A DNA stretch of 64,000 nt from Halomonas cupida (GCF_900142755.1 NZ_FRCA01000009.1:174317-238316); one strand, 5' to 3'; shown: positions 25,754 through 34,755, counted from the stretch's first letter. The notes: generated by a model from the sequence alone, not told the origin. Numbers and translations are program-made.

Positions 25754-27439
25754 GTGGCAGACAATCATTACGACGCCATTGTGGTCGGTTCAGGCATCAG
25801 CGGAGGCTGGGCAGCCAAGGAACTGACCGAGAAGGGACTCAAGGTGTTGCTCCTTGAGCGAGGTCGAAATATCGAGCACATCAAGGACTACCAGAATGCT
25901 CAGAAGGAGGCCTGGGACTATCCGCACCGTGATGTCCCGACCCAGCGCATGAAGGATGAGTATCCGGTTCTAAGCCGCGACTATCCCCTCAATGAGTCCA
26001 CCCAGGGCATGTGGGTCAATGAGCAGGAGTCGCCCTACGTCGAGGAAAAGCGTTTCGACTGGTTCCGCGGTTACCACGTTGGTGGCAGGTCGCTGATGTG
26101 GGGGCGCCACAGTTACCGCTGGTCGGATCTCGACTTCGAGGCCAATCAGCGTGAAGGGGTGGCCATCGACTGGCCGATCCGCTATGCCGACCTTGCCCCC
26201 TGGTACGATTACGTGGAAGGTTTCGCCGGAATATCGGGGACTCGTGAAGGCCTGGATGTTCTGCCGGACGGGCAGTTCCTGCCACCGATTCCGCTCAACT
26301 GCGTGGAAGAGGACGTGGCCGAGCGCATCAAGCAGGCATTTGACGGTGAGCGGCGCCTGATAAACAGTCGTGTGGCTAATATCACCCAGCCAAAACCCGA
26401 GCAGCAGCGCACCAACTGTCAGTACCGCAACAAGTGCTGGCTTGGCTGTCCCTTCGGCGCTTATTTCAGCACCCAGTCCGCGACCCTGCCGGCGGCAGTG
26501 GCGACCGGCAACCTGACGCTGCGTCCGCATTCCATCGTTACCCAGGTCCTCTATGACAAGGACCGTCAGCGCGCGACCGGTGTTGAAGTGCTCGATGCCG
26601 AGACCAATGAGACCTACGAATACACGGCCAACGTGATCTTCCTCAACGCCTCGTCCTTCAACTCGACCTGGATTCTGATGAATTCAGCGACCGATGTCTG
26701 GCCAGGTGGGCTTGGCAGCAGCAGCGGCGAGTTGGGCCACAACGTCATGGATCACCACTTCCGGGCTGGTGCCAGCGGTGACGTGGACGGTTACCTCGAT
26801 CGCTATTACTTCGGGCGTCGTCCAGCCGGCTTCTATATTCCTCGCTTCCGCAATGTTGGTGGTGAACAGCGTGATTATCTGCGCGGCTTTGGCTATCAGG
26901 GCTCGGCCAGCCGTGAAGGCTGGGATCGTGACATCGCCGAACTCAACCACGGCGCCGACTTCAAGCGTGCTTTGAGTCAACCGGGAAGCTGGACCATCGG
27001 TATGACCGGCTTCGGTGAGATGCTTCCGTATCACGACAATCGCATCTACCTCGATACGCAGACCACCGACAAGTGGGGGCTGCCGGTATTGGCGATGAGC
27101 GTCGACTTGCGTGACAACGAGCGTGCCATGCGCAAGGACATGATGCAGGACGCCGTCGAGATGTTCGAAGCCGCGGGCATTCAGAACGTCAAGGCGGAAG
27201 AGGGCGACTATGGCCCTGGCATGGGCATTCACGAGATGGGAACGGCGCGTATGGGACATGACTCAGCCACCTCGGTGCTCAACGCTCATAATCAGGTCTG
27301 GGACGCGCCCAATGTGTTCGTTACCGACGGTGCCTGCATGACTTCATCCTCCTGCGTCAATCCGTCGTTGACCTATATGGCGCTGACCGCACGCGCTGCG
27401 GACTTTGCCGTCAATGAACTGAAGCGGGGGAATCTGTAA
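25754..27439 (+). CDS. GMC-family sugar dehydrogenase with Cys motif (glycoside 3-dehydrogenase-like catalytic subunit)
   Basis: 561-residue FAD enzyme of the gluconate/glucose/glycoside dehydrogenase group. Rossmann motif VVGSGISGGWAAKEL at the N-terminus, GRSLMWGRHSYRW near 112, and catalytic His in MGIHEMGTARMGHD with a later Asn in SSCVNPSLTYMA. A segment near residue 220, TNCQYRNKCWLGCPFGAY, holds three cysteines resembling the [3Fe-4S] site of FAD-glucose dehydrogenases. It has no signal peptide, but the next gene (subunit 3, coupled ATG/TAA overlap) has a Tat signal, so the folded complex could be co-exported. With DUF1080, 3-oxidation of a glycoside is likely. Confidence 0.9.
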   Translation: MADNHYDAIVVGSGISGGWAAKELTEKGLKVLLLERGRNIEHIKDYQNAQKEAWDYPHRDVPTQRMKDEYPVLSRDYPLNESTQGMWVNEQESPYVEEKRFDWFRGYHVGGRSLMWGRHSYRWSDLDFEANQREGVAIDWPIRYADLAPWYDYVEGFAGISGTREGLDVLPDGQFLPPIPLNCVEEDVAERIKQAFDGERRLINSRVANITQPKPEQQRTNCQYRNKCWLGCPFGAYFSTQSATLPAAVATGNLTLRPHSIVTQVLYDKDRQRATGVEVLDAETNETYEYTANVIFLNASSFNSTWILMNSATDVWPGGLGSSSGELGHNVMDHHFRAGASGDVDGYLDRYYFGRRPAGFYIPRFRNVGGEQRDYLRGFGYQGSASREGWDRDIAELNHGADFKRALSQPGSWTIGMTGFGEMLPYHDNRIYLDTQTTDKWGLPVLAMSVDLRDNERAMRKDMMQDAVEMFEAAGIQNVKAEEGDYGPGMGIHEMGTARMGHDSATSVLNAHNQVWDAPNVFVTDGACMTSSSCVNPSLTYMALTARAADFAVNELKRGNL

Positions 27440-28023
27440 TGCATCGTCGAGAATTGCTCAAGATGATCGCAGCTACCACAGGCACCGCCTTGATCGGTGG
27501 CAATGTGGCGCTGGCCTACAGCAATGAAGGCACGGCGGGCGGCGAAGTATTGTCGGCGGACGACGTCGAACTGCTGGACGCCGTCGCGGAAGCCATCCTG
27601 CCGCGTACCGACACCCCCGGCGCCAGCGATGCCAAGGTGGCGGAATTCATGCAGGTGTTTGTTCGTGACTGCTATACCAGTGCCGAACAGGATCGTTTCC
27701 TGAGTGGCCCGGTCGACATTCGTGAGCGGTGCCAGCAACAGTATGGACGTGCCTTCCCGCAACTCGAGGACGCCGAGCGCAGCGAGTTGATCGAAGCTCT
27801 GGATCAAGAGGCTCGGACACTACTGGAAGGAAGCGACGAGGGTACGCCTGACATCGACGCTCCCGGTGATGTGCATTACTTCACCATGATCAAGCAGCTG
27901 ACTTTGTTCGGCTTCTTTACCTCGGAAGTCGGTGCGACAGAAGCCCTGCGCTATGTCGCCGTACCCGGCAGTTACGATGGTTGTGCTCCCTACGAAGAGG
28001 GGGAGCCCGCCTGGGCAACCTGA
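27439..28023 (+). CDS. Gluconate 2-dehydrogenase subunit 3 family protein with Tat signal
   Basis: 194-residue small subunit (PF13618-like). N-terminal twin-arginine-type signal [21 protein letters not shown], then [27 protein letters not shown], typical for this family, and [22 protein letters not shown] near the end. The start codon overlaps the stop of the GMC gene, so synthesis is coupled. Family members act as chaperone and export escort for the GMC subunit through the Tat pathway and may aid electron transfer. No cytochrome c subunit gene follows. Confidence 0.9.
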   Translation: MHRRELLKMIAATTGTALIGGNVALAYSNEGTAGGEVLSADDVELLDAVAEAILPRTDTPGASDAKVAEFMQVFVRDCYTSAEQDRFLSGPVDIRERCQQQYGRAFPQLEDAERSELIEALDQEARTLLEGSDEGTPDIDAPGDVHYFTMIKQLTLFGFFTSEVGATEALRYVAVPGSYDGCAPYEEGEPAWAT

Positions 28024-28038
28024 GGGTAATGCAGTGAA

Positions 28039-28069
28039 TGTCGGGGCCATGTTCGGCATGGCCCCGACA
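28039..28069 (+). other. 13-bp-stem hairpin between subunit 3 and DUF1080 genes
   Basis: TGTCGGGGCCATG and CATGGCCCCGACA pair perfectly around loop TTCGG. It follows the subunit 3 stop by 15 bp and has no T tract, so processing, mRNA stabilisation or partial attenuation is more likely than full termination. Its core TGTCGGGGCC is the same as that of the terminator on the other side of the DUF1080 gene. Confidence 0.75.
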
Positions 28070-28099
28070 CAACAGGGAATTGTCTCAGGAGAGAGGCGG

Positions 28100-28912
28100 A
28101 TGAACGCAAGAGTGATTTCGAGCACCAGGTACAGTGCCTGGTGTCTGGGTGGCCTATTGGTCGCGGTATCCGGTGGCATGGCGGTGGCGGAGACAACCGA
28201 TGTCAGCCAGGAGGAGAGAGAGCGTCAGGCAGCGCTGACCGAAGTCTGGGAGCCTGTCCCGGAGATGGTGGACGCCCCCGCCGATGGCGTTCCCTCAGAT
28301 GCCGTTGTGCTGTTCGACGGTGAGGACCTGGACGGCTGGCAGAGCGAACAGGGAGGCGCTGCCGAATGGCATGTCGAAGATGGAGCCATGACGGTCTCGC
28401 GCGGCAGTGGTGGCATCCAGACGCGGGAAGAGTTCTGCGATGTACAGCTGCATGTGGAGTGGCGAGCACCGGCGGATACTGCCGGATATGAAGGCCAGGA
28501 TCGCGGCAACAGTGGCATCTTTCTGCAGCAGCGCTACGAAGTGCAGGTGCTGGACTCCTGGCAGAATCCGACCTACCCGAATGGCCAGGCGGCGTCGATC
28601 TACAAGCAGTATATCCCGTTGGTCAATGCATCACGGGAGCCGGGTGAATGGCAGAGCTACGACATCATCTACACGGCGCCACAGTTCGATGACAGCGGCT
28701 CGCTCACCAGTCCGGCCTATGCCACTGTGCTGCACAATGGCGTACTGGTACAGAATCATGTGGAAATCCAGGGCACTACCGAATGGATCGGGGCTCCCGA
28801 GTACGAGGCCCACGGTTGCGCACCGATCTTCCTGCAGGATCACGATGCCGATGTCAGTTATCGCAATATCTGGGTAAGGCCGCTGGGTGGCGAGTTCGCT
28901 ACCGAGGGTTGA
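28100..28912 (+). CDS. Exported DUF1080 protein, putative 3-keto-glycoside hydrolase/lyase
   Basis: 270-residue secreted protein with signal peptide (cleavage near AVAETTD, residue 32) and a laminin-G-like DUF1080 domain (3-keto-disaccharide hydrolase, PF06439). Family landmarks: [71 protein letters not shown] and final YRNIWVRPL. Proteins of this type cleave 3-oxidised glycosides released by a GMC dehydrogenase. The start is supported by GGAGAGAGGCGG. It is flanked by two related hairpins and is the last gene of the module. Confidence 0.9.
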   Translation: MNARVISSTRYSAWCLGGLLVAVSGGMAVAETTDVSQEERERQAALTEVWEPVPEMVDAPADGVPSDAVVLFDGEDLDGWQSEQGGAAEWHVEDGAMTVSRGSGGIQTREEFCDVQLHVEWRAPADTAGYEGQDRGNSGIFLQQRYEVQVLDSWQNPTYPNGQAASIYKQYIPLVNASREPGEWQSYDIIYTAPQFDDSGSLTSPAYATVLHNGVLVQNHVEIQGTTEWIGAPEYEAHGCAPIFLQDHDADVSYRNIWVRPLGGEFATEG

Positions 28913-28929
28913 TGAGCAGCCCAATGCGA

Positions 28930-28963
28930 AAGGCCCCGACAGCAGTAATGCTGTCGGGGCCTT
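28930..28963 (+). terminator. Strong bidirectional terminator hairpin
   Basis: Perfect 15-bp stem AAGGCCCCGACAGCA / TGCTGTCGGGGCCTT with tetraloop GTAA, between the convergent DUF1080 and nhaC genes. The flanking A and T residues in the stem ends suit termination from both sides. Confidence 0.9.
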
Positions 28964-28987
28964 GTGTATCTGGTGTAGGGAAAGCGA

Positions 28988-30481
28988 CTAGCGTGCGACC
29001 GGTTCTGCCGCTGGTTCTCCGACACCGTTTTCTGTGATGTCGTCCTCCACGTCAATGCGCCGCACCCCGAACCAACCCGTCCACGGACCAGCCACGGCGA
29101 GCACTATCGAGAAGACCAGACCAAGGTAGTTGAACAGCGCCCAGGGGGCGTACTCGATGGTTGCCACACCCAGAGTCGCCGCCATGTACACCGCTGATAC
29201 CGTCCAGGGGGCCAGTGGCTCAGGGATCATGCCTCCGTCCTCGAGGCTGCGTGACAGATTCAGAGGATGCAGGCCGCGCTTGCGATACTGTTCGGCGAAC
29301 AACTCACGAGTCAGGAAGAAGGTCACGTAACTGTTGCCCGTCGCCAGGATGATGGCCATACCCGCCGCCAGCGAGGCAAGGATGGTCCCGGTGGCCGAAC
29401 GCACATACGCCAGCGTTCGGTTGAGTACCGTCTGCAGGATACCCGAGGCTTCCAGGGCCGAGGCAAAGAAGAAGGCACAGAACACGAACAACACTGCACC
29501 ATGCATGCTGTAGAGTCCGCCGCGATTGAGCAGCGTCAGCAAGGCGGGATATAGGCTCTCCACGTCGACTTCCGGGTGGATAAGGCTGAGCATCTCGACG
29601 TTGAAGCCGGACACCGCCGCCGTGGCTACCGCGGAAAGTGGAGCTTGCTGTACGGTCATTGCCAGCACGATGGCACACAGCGTCGCCAGGAACAGCACCA
29701 CCAGGGTCGGCTTCTTGCGAATGGAACCGGTCAGTACGATGGCCACCGGCAGCATCAACCACAGGTTGAGATCAAAGATCGAGCGGATCTGATCGGCGCC
29801 CTCAGCAATGGCGGCTGGTGTCGCCGCGCTGTCGCCCATGTTCAGGCCCAGCATCAGGTAGACGGTCGCGGCAAGCACGGCCGCCGGCAGTGAAGTGAAC
29901 ATCAGGTAACGGATATGGCGGTAGAGATCCACTCCCACCACCATGGACGCCATGATGGTGGTATCGGACAGCGGTGACAGCTTGTCACCGAAATAGGCAC
30001 CGGACAGCACCGCACCGGCGGTGATGGCGAGGCTCACATCCATGGCGGTGGCGATGCCCATGATCGCTACGCCCAATGTACCGGCAGAACCCCAGGAGGT
30101 ACCGGTAAAGGTCGAGACAATCGCCGTGCCGAAGAAGGCCATGACATATAGGTAGCGAGGATCGACCAGTTCGAGACCATGGTAGATGAAGTAGGGGATG
30201 GTGCCGGAGATCATCCAGGTACCGATGATCATGCCAATGCTGTAAAGCACGAGGATGGCAGTCAGAGCGGTCTTGATCTTGTGGCCCATGATATCCATGA
30301 CCAACTGCCAGGTACCGCCGTGCAGAATGGTGAAGAGCGTTGCCACTGCACCGCAACTGATCAGTACCAGTTCGGTGGGTAGACTGGAAATGACAATGCC
30401 GTAGATGATGGCAGTGGCGATGGCGATCAACAGCAGTAGCGATGGTGCAAAACCTGGTTGTAGTTGTTGTTGAGCTGGCAT
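28988..30481 (-). CDS. nhaC: NhaC-family Na+/H+ antiporter
   Basis: 497-residue inner-membrane antiporter with about 11-12 hydrophobic segments. NhaC-like segments include STFTGTSWGSAGTLGVAIMGIATAM, GAYFGDKLSPLSDTTIMASM and LATGNSYVTFFLTRELF, with the ion-site residues of the family. The hydrophilic tail is acidic. It starts 20 bp after the upstream PLP-lyase gene, so they form an operon; the family also includes malate/lactate and amino-acid exchangers, and the neighbour suggests an amino acid or sulfur compound as possible substrate. Confidence 0.88.
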   Translation of the reverse strand: MPAQQQLQPGFAPSLLLLIAIATAIIYGIVISSLPTELVLISCGAVATLFTILHGGTWQLVMDIMGHKIKTALTAILVLYSIGMIIGTWMISGTIPYFIYHGLELVDPRYLYVMAFFGTAIVSTFTGTSWGSAGTLGVAIMGIATAMDVSLAITAGAVLSGAYFGDKLSPLSDTTIMASMVVGVDLYRHIRYLMFTSLPAAVLAATVYLMLGLNMGDSAATPAAIAEGADQIRSIFDLNLWLMLPVAIVLTGSIRKKPTLVVLFLATLCAIVLAMTVQQAPLSAVATAAVSGFNVEMLSLIHPEVDVESLYPALLTLLNRGGLYSMHGAVLFVFCAFFFASALEASGILQTVLNRTLAYVRSATGTILASLAAGMAIILATGNSYVTFFLTRELFAEQYRKRGLHPLNLSRSLEDGGMIPEPLAPWTVSAVYMAATLGVATIEYAPWALFNYLGLVFSIVLAVAGPWTGWFGVRRIDVEDDITENGVGEPAAEPVAR

Positions 30482-30501
30482 TGGGAATCCTCCAGAAGCG
30501 C

Positions 30502-31641
30502 TCAGTGATTGAGGGCAGTCAACCCTCGAGTCAGGTCGGCGAGGATGTCATCAATATCCTCGAGCCCGATGGCTAGACGAATCAGCGGCTGCCCACTGCC
30601 ATCAGGGCGCATGGGAGATACCACGAGGCTCTCGTATCCTCCCCAACTGACGCCGATGCGGAACAGTCGTAGGGCATCGATGAAACTCACGATGCGGTGG
30701 TAGGTCGGTTGCTGGATGTGCAGACTCAGCAGCCCGGAGTGGCCGTCAAGCTGTTTCTGCGCCCAGTCGGCGGCGGAGCCCACGGCAAGGCTGGGGTGCA
30801 GGACTTCCAGGACCTGAGGCTGTTCGGCGAGGAAGTCCACGACACGCAAGGCGTTGCGCTGGTGTTCACTCATACGCAACGGCAGGGTGCGCAGACCCCG
30901 CAGTACCAAAGCAGCGTTCTGGGGGGCCAGAGCTGCGCCAAGCAGTTGATGACCAATGGCGAACAGTCGATCGATCATCTCGGCTGACCCGATGACCGCA
31001 CCTCCCACCACGTCGCTATGGCCGCCGATGTACTTGGAAAGTGAATGGATGACGAGATCGAAGCCATGCTCCAGTGGCTTCTGGAACAGCGGCGTTGCCC
31101 AGGTATTGTCGATCACCGTGATGATGCCACGGGCCCTGGCCAGCTGTGCGATGGCTTCCAGGTCGGCCAGCTCCATCAACAGTGACGAAGGGCTTTCGAC
31201 ATAGATGATCCGGGTGGAAGGACGCAGCGCGGCTTCGATGTCGGCCGTGCCACTGATGCCATCATGTTCGACACCATAGGCACCCAGTTGATCCAACAGC
31301 TCGACGGTAGGCCCGTAGGTCTGATTGATGCGTAGCACATGGTCGCCCTGGCGCAGCAGCGAGAATAGCGTCGCAGCAATGGCGCCCATGCCGGAGCCAA
31401 AGGCCTTGCAGGCCTCGCCACGCTCCAGAGCTGCAAGTTTGCGCTCGACCAGTTGCACGCCGGGGTTCAGGCCTCGGCTGTAGATGAAGTGCTGTCGCTC
31501 CTTCATCTGGGCACGGCTGAAGGTTTCCAGGTCGGGAAAAGTGAAGATACTGGTCTGATAGACCGGTGGAGTAACGGCGCCATGGTGGCCGGCATCATTC
31601 TCGAAGGCATGCTGGCAGATATAACGATCCTGGCTGTTCAA
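30502..31641 (-). CDS. Cys/Met metabolism PLP-dependent lyase, cystathionine beta-lyase (MetC)-like
   Basis: 379-residue fold-type I PLP enzyme. Phosphate/ring-binding and catalytic features: KAFGSGMGAIAATL, IIYVESPSSLLMEL, VIDNTWATPLFQKPLEHG and the PLP lysine in HSLSKYIGGHSDVVGG. The C-terminal SWGGYESLVVSP and IRLAIGLEDIDDILADL closely match MetC. The start appears to be TTG with GAGG upstream; this is the least certain part. Upstream of nhaC in the same operon and divergent from a gntR gene. Beta-elimination of a cysteine conjugate or cystathionine is expected. Confidence 0.87.
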   Translation of the reverse strand: MNSQDRYICQHAFENDAGHHGAVTPPVYQTSIFTFPDLETFSRAQMKERQHFIYSRGLNPGVQLVERKLAALERGEACKAFGSGMGAIAATLFSLLRQGDHVLRINQTYGPTVELLDQLGAYGVEHDGISGTADIEAALRPSTRIIYVESPSSLLMELADLEAIAQLARARGIITVIDNTWATPLFQKPLEHGFDLVIHSLSKYIGGHSDVVGGAVIGSAEMIDRLFAIGHQLLGAALAPQNAALVLRGLRTLPLRMSEHQRNALRVVDFLAEQPQVLEVLHPSLAVGSAADWAQKQLDGHSGLLSLHIQQPTYHRIVSFIDALRLFRIGVSWGGYESLVVSPMRPDGSGQPLIRLAIGLEDIDDILADLTRGLTALNH

Positions 31642-31681
31642 GGGAGTACCTCGATGATTATTGCTATACTGAGGCTATCAG

Positions 31682-31694
31682 CCTGTCTGACAGG
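31682..31694. promoter_or_regulatory. Putative GntR operator in the lyase-gntR divergon
   Basis: CCTGTCTGACAGG is a perfect 13-bp palindrome (CCTGTC-T-GACAGG) that fits the TGTC-N-GACA core seen with FCD-type GntR regulators. It lies 41 bp from the lyase start and 106 bp from gntR. Confidence 0.55.
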
Positions 31695-31799
31695 TAAAGC
31701 TAGCACGGACTCTATACGGCATCAATTGATCCCGCCGGGCTATGCGGTTAACGTTCCTGCTGGCAAGTCTGCGTACATACCATTGGATGCCTGTTCACC

Positions 31800-32474
31800 A
31801 TGAAGCGCCTCTATTTATCCGATACCGTGGCCGGCGAGATCAGCAACTGGATCAGCACCAGGCAGCTGAAGGCGGGTGATCAGCTACCGTCTGCCTCCGA
31901 ATGGATGGCGCGTCTCGAGGTCGGCCGCTCGACCCTTCGCGAAGGGCTCAAGAAACTCGAGGCCGAAGGCATCATCGAGGTGATCAACGGCAAGGGAATC
32001 TTCGTCAGTGAGCAGAAGACCTTCCAGTTGCTGGAGACTCTGGGCCTCAGCGACGCGCGTGAGCATCTACTGGAAATGCTGGATGTGCGGCAGGCACTCG
32101 AGGAGCGGGCCATTGTGTTGGCGACACGCCGCGGTTCAGAGTCTGCCTTTGCGGCGATGGCTGCGCATCTGGACGATTACCGCAAGGCGCGGGCAGCAAA
32201 GGATTTTCTTGGAGTCAGCGAGGCGGATGCCGCCTTTCATCTGGCTATCTATGAGGCCTGCGGCAACAGCGTGCTGGTAGGATTGATCAAGTTGATGCAC
32301 GACGACCTCTACGTCTCCTGGGACAGTCTGGAGGATCGTCTGCAGGTGTTTGATGCCAGCTTCGACCACCATGTCGAATTGCTCGAAGGCATGCGTCGAC
32401 GTGACGAACCTGAGGCCGTCAGTGCCTTCGGGAAGTTGATCGAGGCCACGCGGCGTACCGTCGAGGCCATGTAA
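31800..32474 (+). CDS. GntR-family transcriptional regulator (FadR/FCD subfamily)
   Basis: 224-residue regulator. Winged helix of about residues 5-70 includes LPSASEWMARLEVGRSTLREGLKKLEAEGIIEV, and the C-terminal FCD domain has DAAFHLAIYEACGNSVLVGL and later FDHHVELLEGMRRRD. Divergent from the MetC-like/nhaC operon, with an intergenic palindrome, so local control is likely. The ATG at 31800 has a poor ribosome-binding site. Effector unknown; an amino or hydroxy acid fits the subfamily. Confidence 0.86.
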   Translation: MKRLYLSDTVAGEISNWISTRQLKAGDQLPSASEWMARLEVGRSTLREGLKKLEAEGIIEVINGKGIFVSEQKTFQLLETLGLSDAREHLLEMLDVRQALEERAIVLATRRGSESAFAAMAAHLDDYRKARAAKDFLGVSEADAAFHLAIYEACGNSVLVGLIKLMHDDLYVSWDSLEDRLQVFDASFDHHVELLEGMRRRDEPEAVSAFGKLIEATRRTVEAM

Positions 32475-32565
32475 CCGGTCGTGCCATGGCAGGTCCTGGA
32501 GAATGAAGCAGGCCGATGAAAGGCCGCAGCAGCAGGGCTGCCACGGCCATCATGACATCAGGCCA

Positions 32566-33849
32566 CTAGGACCTGTCTTGAGCGTCGAGACGACTGATGA
32601 TCAGTGCCGCGTTGACCCCGCCGAAACCGAAACCATTGCACAACACATGGCGCATGGGCTTCTCGCGACCAGTATCCGGCACGAAGTCCAGATCCTGCAT
32701 GTCCTCATCGGCGTTGTGCATGTTCAGCGTGGGCGGTAGACGGCCGGTCATGGCTGCCATGGCGCTGAACAGGCTTTCTACACCACCGGCGGCTCCCAAT
32801 AGATGGCCGGTCGCGGACTTGGTCGAGGAAATCGGGATATCGCGCAGCCGGTCACCAAACACCTGACGTAGTGACGCGATCTCGGCGCGATCACCGACCG
32901 GCGTAGAGGTGGCGTGGGCATTGACGTAATCGATGTCCTCGGGAGACAGCTTCGCCATGCGCAGGGCAGCGCGGATCGCCAGGGCTGCGCCGGCACCATC
33001 TTCCGGACCTGCGGTGATATGCCAGGCATCGGCGCTGGTACCGTAACCACTGATCACTGCCAGCGGCTCCGCTCCACGTTGGCGGGCATGCTCCAGTGTC
33101 TCGATGACCATCAGTCCGGCACCTTCGCCCATGACAAAGCCATTGCGTGCCTGATCGAAGGGCCGCGATGCGCTGGTGGGCTGCTGCTCTTCCGTGGACA
33201 GTGCCTTGAGTGCATGGAAGCCCGCCAACGACAGGGGATCGACACAGGATTCAGCGCCGCCAACCAGAGCGACCTCGGCCTCGCCGCTGCGGATAAGGCG
33301 CATGCCATCACCGATGGCCTGCAGACCCGCCGCACAGGCAGTCACCGGGCAACCAAGCGGGCCACGCAGGCCATAGCGGATCGACAGCTGGCCAGCCGCC
33401 ATATTGGCGAGAAAGGCGGGCACCGTGAACGGCGACAGGCGGCGATGGCCTCTCTCGGTGAGGGTCTGCTGGGCCTGAGTAATGGTTGGAAATCCACCGA
33501 TGCCGGTGCCGACAATAGTGGCGGTGGCACATTGATCAGCGAGATCCTGGGGCAACCATCCGGCCTGGTTCAGCGCTTCCTCGGCCGCCGCCAGGGCGTA
33601 GAGCGAGAACAGGTCCTGTTTACGTCGTTCTCTGGGGTCCGCGACACGATCGATGTCGAATCCTGCCTCCGGGTCGGCATCCAGATCCGGCACCAGGCCG
33701 GCAATCTTGATCGGCGGGTTGTCGGTGGCGAATCGTGTAATGGGGCCAACGCCGGAATTCCCCGAGACGAGGCGTTTCCAGACCTTGCTGACTCCGCAGC
33801 CAAGCGGGCTGACCATACCCATGCCGGTGATGACGATAGGGGATTCCAT
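32566..33849 (-). CDS. fabF: Beta-ketoacyl-ACP synthase II, stand-alone FabF
   Basis: 427-residue condensing enzyme elongating acyl-ACP with malonyl-ACP. The Cys-His-His triad is intact: Cys172 (VTACAAG), His312 (NAHATSTPVGD) and His349 (KSATGHLLGAAGG), and the GFGGVNAALI C-terminus is normal. No acpP, fabG or fabD is adjacent, and a divergent tetR gene lies opposite, so this is probably an accessory FabF whose expression is regulated, for example for membrane adjustment, rather than the housekeeping copy. Confidence 0.93.
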   Translation of the reverse strand: MESPIVITGMGMVSPLGCGVSKVWKRLVSGNSGVGPITRFATDNPPIKIAGLVPDLDADPEAGFDIDRVADPRERRKQDLFSLYALAAAEEALNQAGWLPQDLADQCATATIVGTGIGGFPTITQAQQTLTERGHRRLSPFTVPAFLANMAAGQLSIRYGLRGPLGCPVTACAAGLQAIGDGMRLIRSGEAEVALVGGAESCVDPLSLAGFHALKALSTEEQQPTSASRPFDQARNGFVMGEGAGLMVIETLEHARQRGAEPLAVISGYGTSADAWHITAGPEDGAGAALAIRAALRMAKLSPEDIDYVNAHATSTPVGDRAEIASLRQVFGDRLRDIPISSTKSATGHLLGAAGGVESLFSAMAAMTGRLPPTLNMHNADEDMQDLDFVPDTGREKPMRHVLCNGFGFGGVNAALIISRLDAQDRS

Positions 33850-33893
33850 GCTGCCTCCTGAGAATCGGATATCGTCGTGACGCTATCATCAGG

Positions 33894-33908
33894 CTTGATA
33901 TGATCAAG
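33894..33908. promoter_or_regulatory. Putative TetR operator between fabF and tetR
   Basis: CTTGATATGATCAAG is a perfect inverted repeat (CTTGAT-ATG-ATCAAG) midway in the 158-bp divergent gap. Position suggests control of both genes by the TetR protein encoded next to it. Confidence 0.55.
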
Positions 33909-34007
33909 ATAATATTCAATCCGCGTAGTAGAATACCGAGGCTGTCGACCCGATATAGACCCCGGATATAAATACTGTTTGTTCAATGGATCAGTGGCGA
34001 GACTCCC

Positions 34008-34712
34008 ATGCCATATTCCCCGACCCGCAAGGCCAGTAGTCGCGAGCGCATCCTGGCATCCGCGACCGAGTTGTTCTGTCGCTATGGTTTCAACAAGGTC
34101 TCGATCAGCCAGATCATGAAGCTCGCCAGAATGACCCATGGCGCCTTCTATGCTCACTTCGAGTCCAAGGAAGCGCTGTACAGTGCCTCGGTCAGCGAAA
34201 CCCTCAAGAACAGCCGAGCGGCAAGGCTGGTCAAGGGGCCTTTGTCGATCAAGCACCTGACTGCTCTGGTGACCAACTACTGCAATCTGCAGGAGCTGGA
34301 GCGCAAGAACCGTCCTGGTCCGGAAAATGTGCTGTTCAATGAGATCGGCAATGACAATGATGAGGTCAAGGCACAGTTCGAGGCTTCCTACCTGCGTATC
34401 AAGAAGATGGTGGAGACGCGCCTGATAGCGCTCGGCAAACTCAAGAAGCTGCCATTCGAACCTGATCGTGAGGTGGTCGCCGAGAAGGCCCGTGCCATTC
34501 TTGCTTCCCTGGTAGGGGCCGTTGCCATCGCGCGCAGCCTTCCTGACACTCAGGAGCGGACCCATATTCTCGAAGCGGCTCAGAAGCAGATCCTGCGCAT
34601 GTTGGGGGTGGATGAGCAGGAAATGGGCTCACTGCTGCGCAACGACGAATCGACTGATGGACGCAGCCTGTGGGCTGACATTGCAGCGGTCAGGAGCTCC
34701 ATGACACCCTGA
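34008..34712 (+). CDS. TetR-family transcriptional regulator divergent from fabF
   Basis: 234-residue regulator. HTH in CRYGFNKVSISQIMKLARMTHGAFYAHFESKEALY (about residues 24-58), followed by an all-helical ligand domain with no recognised specificity. Divergent from the stand-alone fabF and followed after 43 bp by dihydroxyacetone kinase. Autoregulation and control of fabF via the palindrome at 33.9 kb are likely; acyl-CoA or acyl-ACP would be plausible effectors. Confidence 0.87.
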   Translation: MPYSPTRKASSRERILASATELFCRYGFNKVSISQIMKLARMTHGAFYAHFESKEALYSASVSETLKNSRAARLVKGPLSIKHLTALVTNYCNLQELERKNRPGPENVLFNEIGNDNDEVKAQFEASYLRIKKMVETRLIALGKLKKLPFEPDREVVAEKARAILASLVGAVAIARSLPDTQERTHILEAAQKQILRMLGVDEQEMGSLLRNDESTDGRSLWADIAAVRSSMTP

Positions 34713-34755
34713 TCGACATTCTTCACCCGCCAGCAACCAGCAAGGGAAGTGCGCC

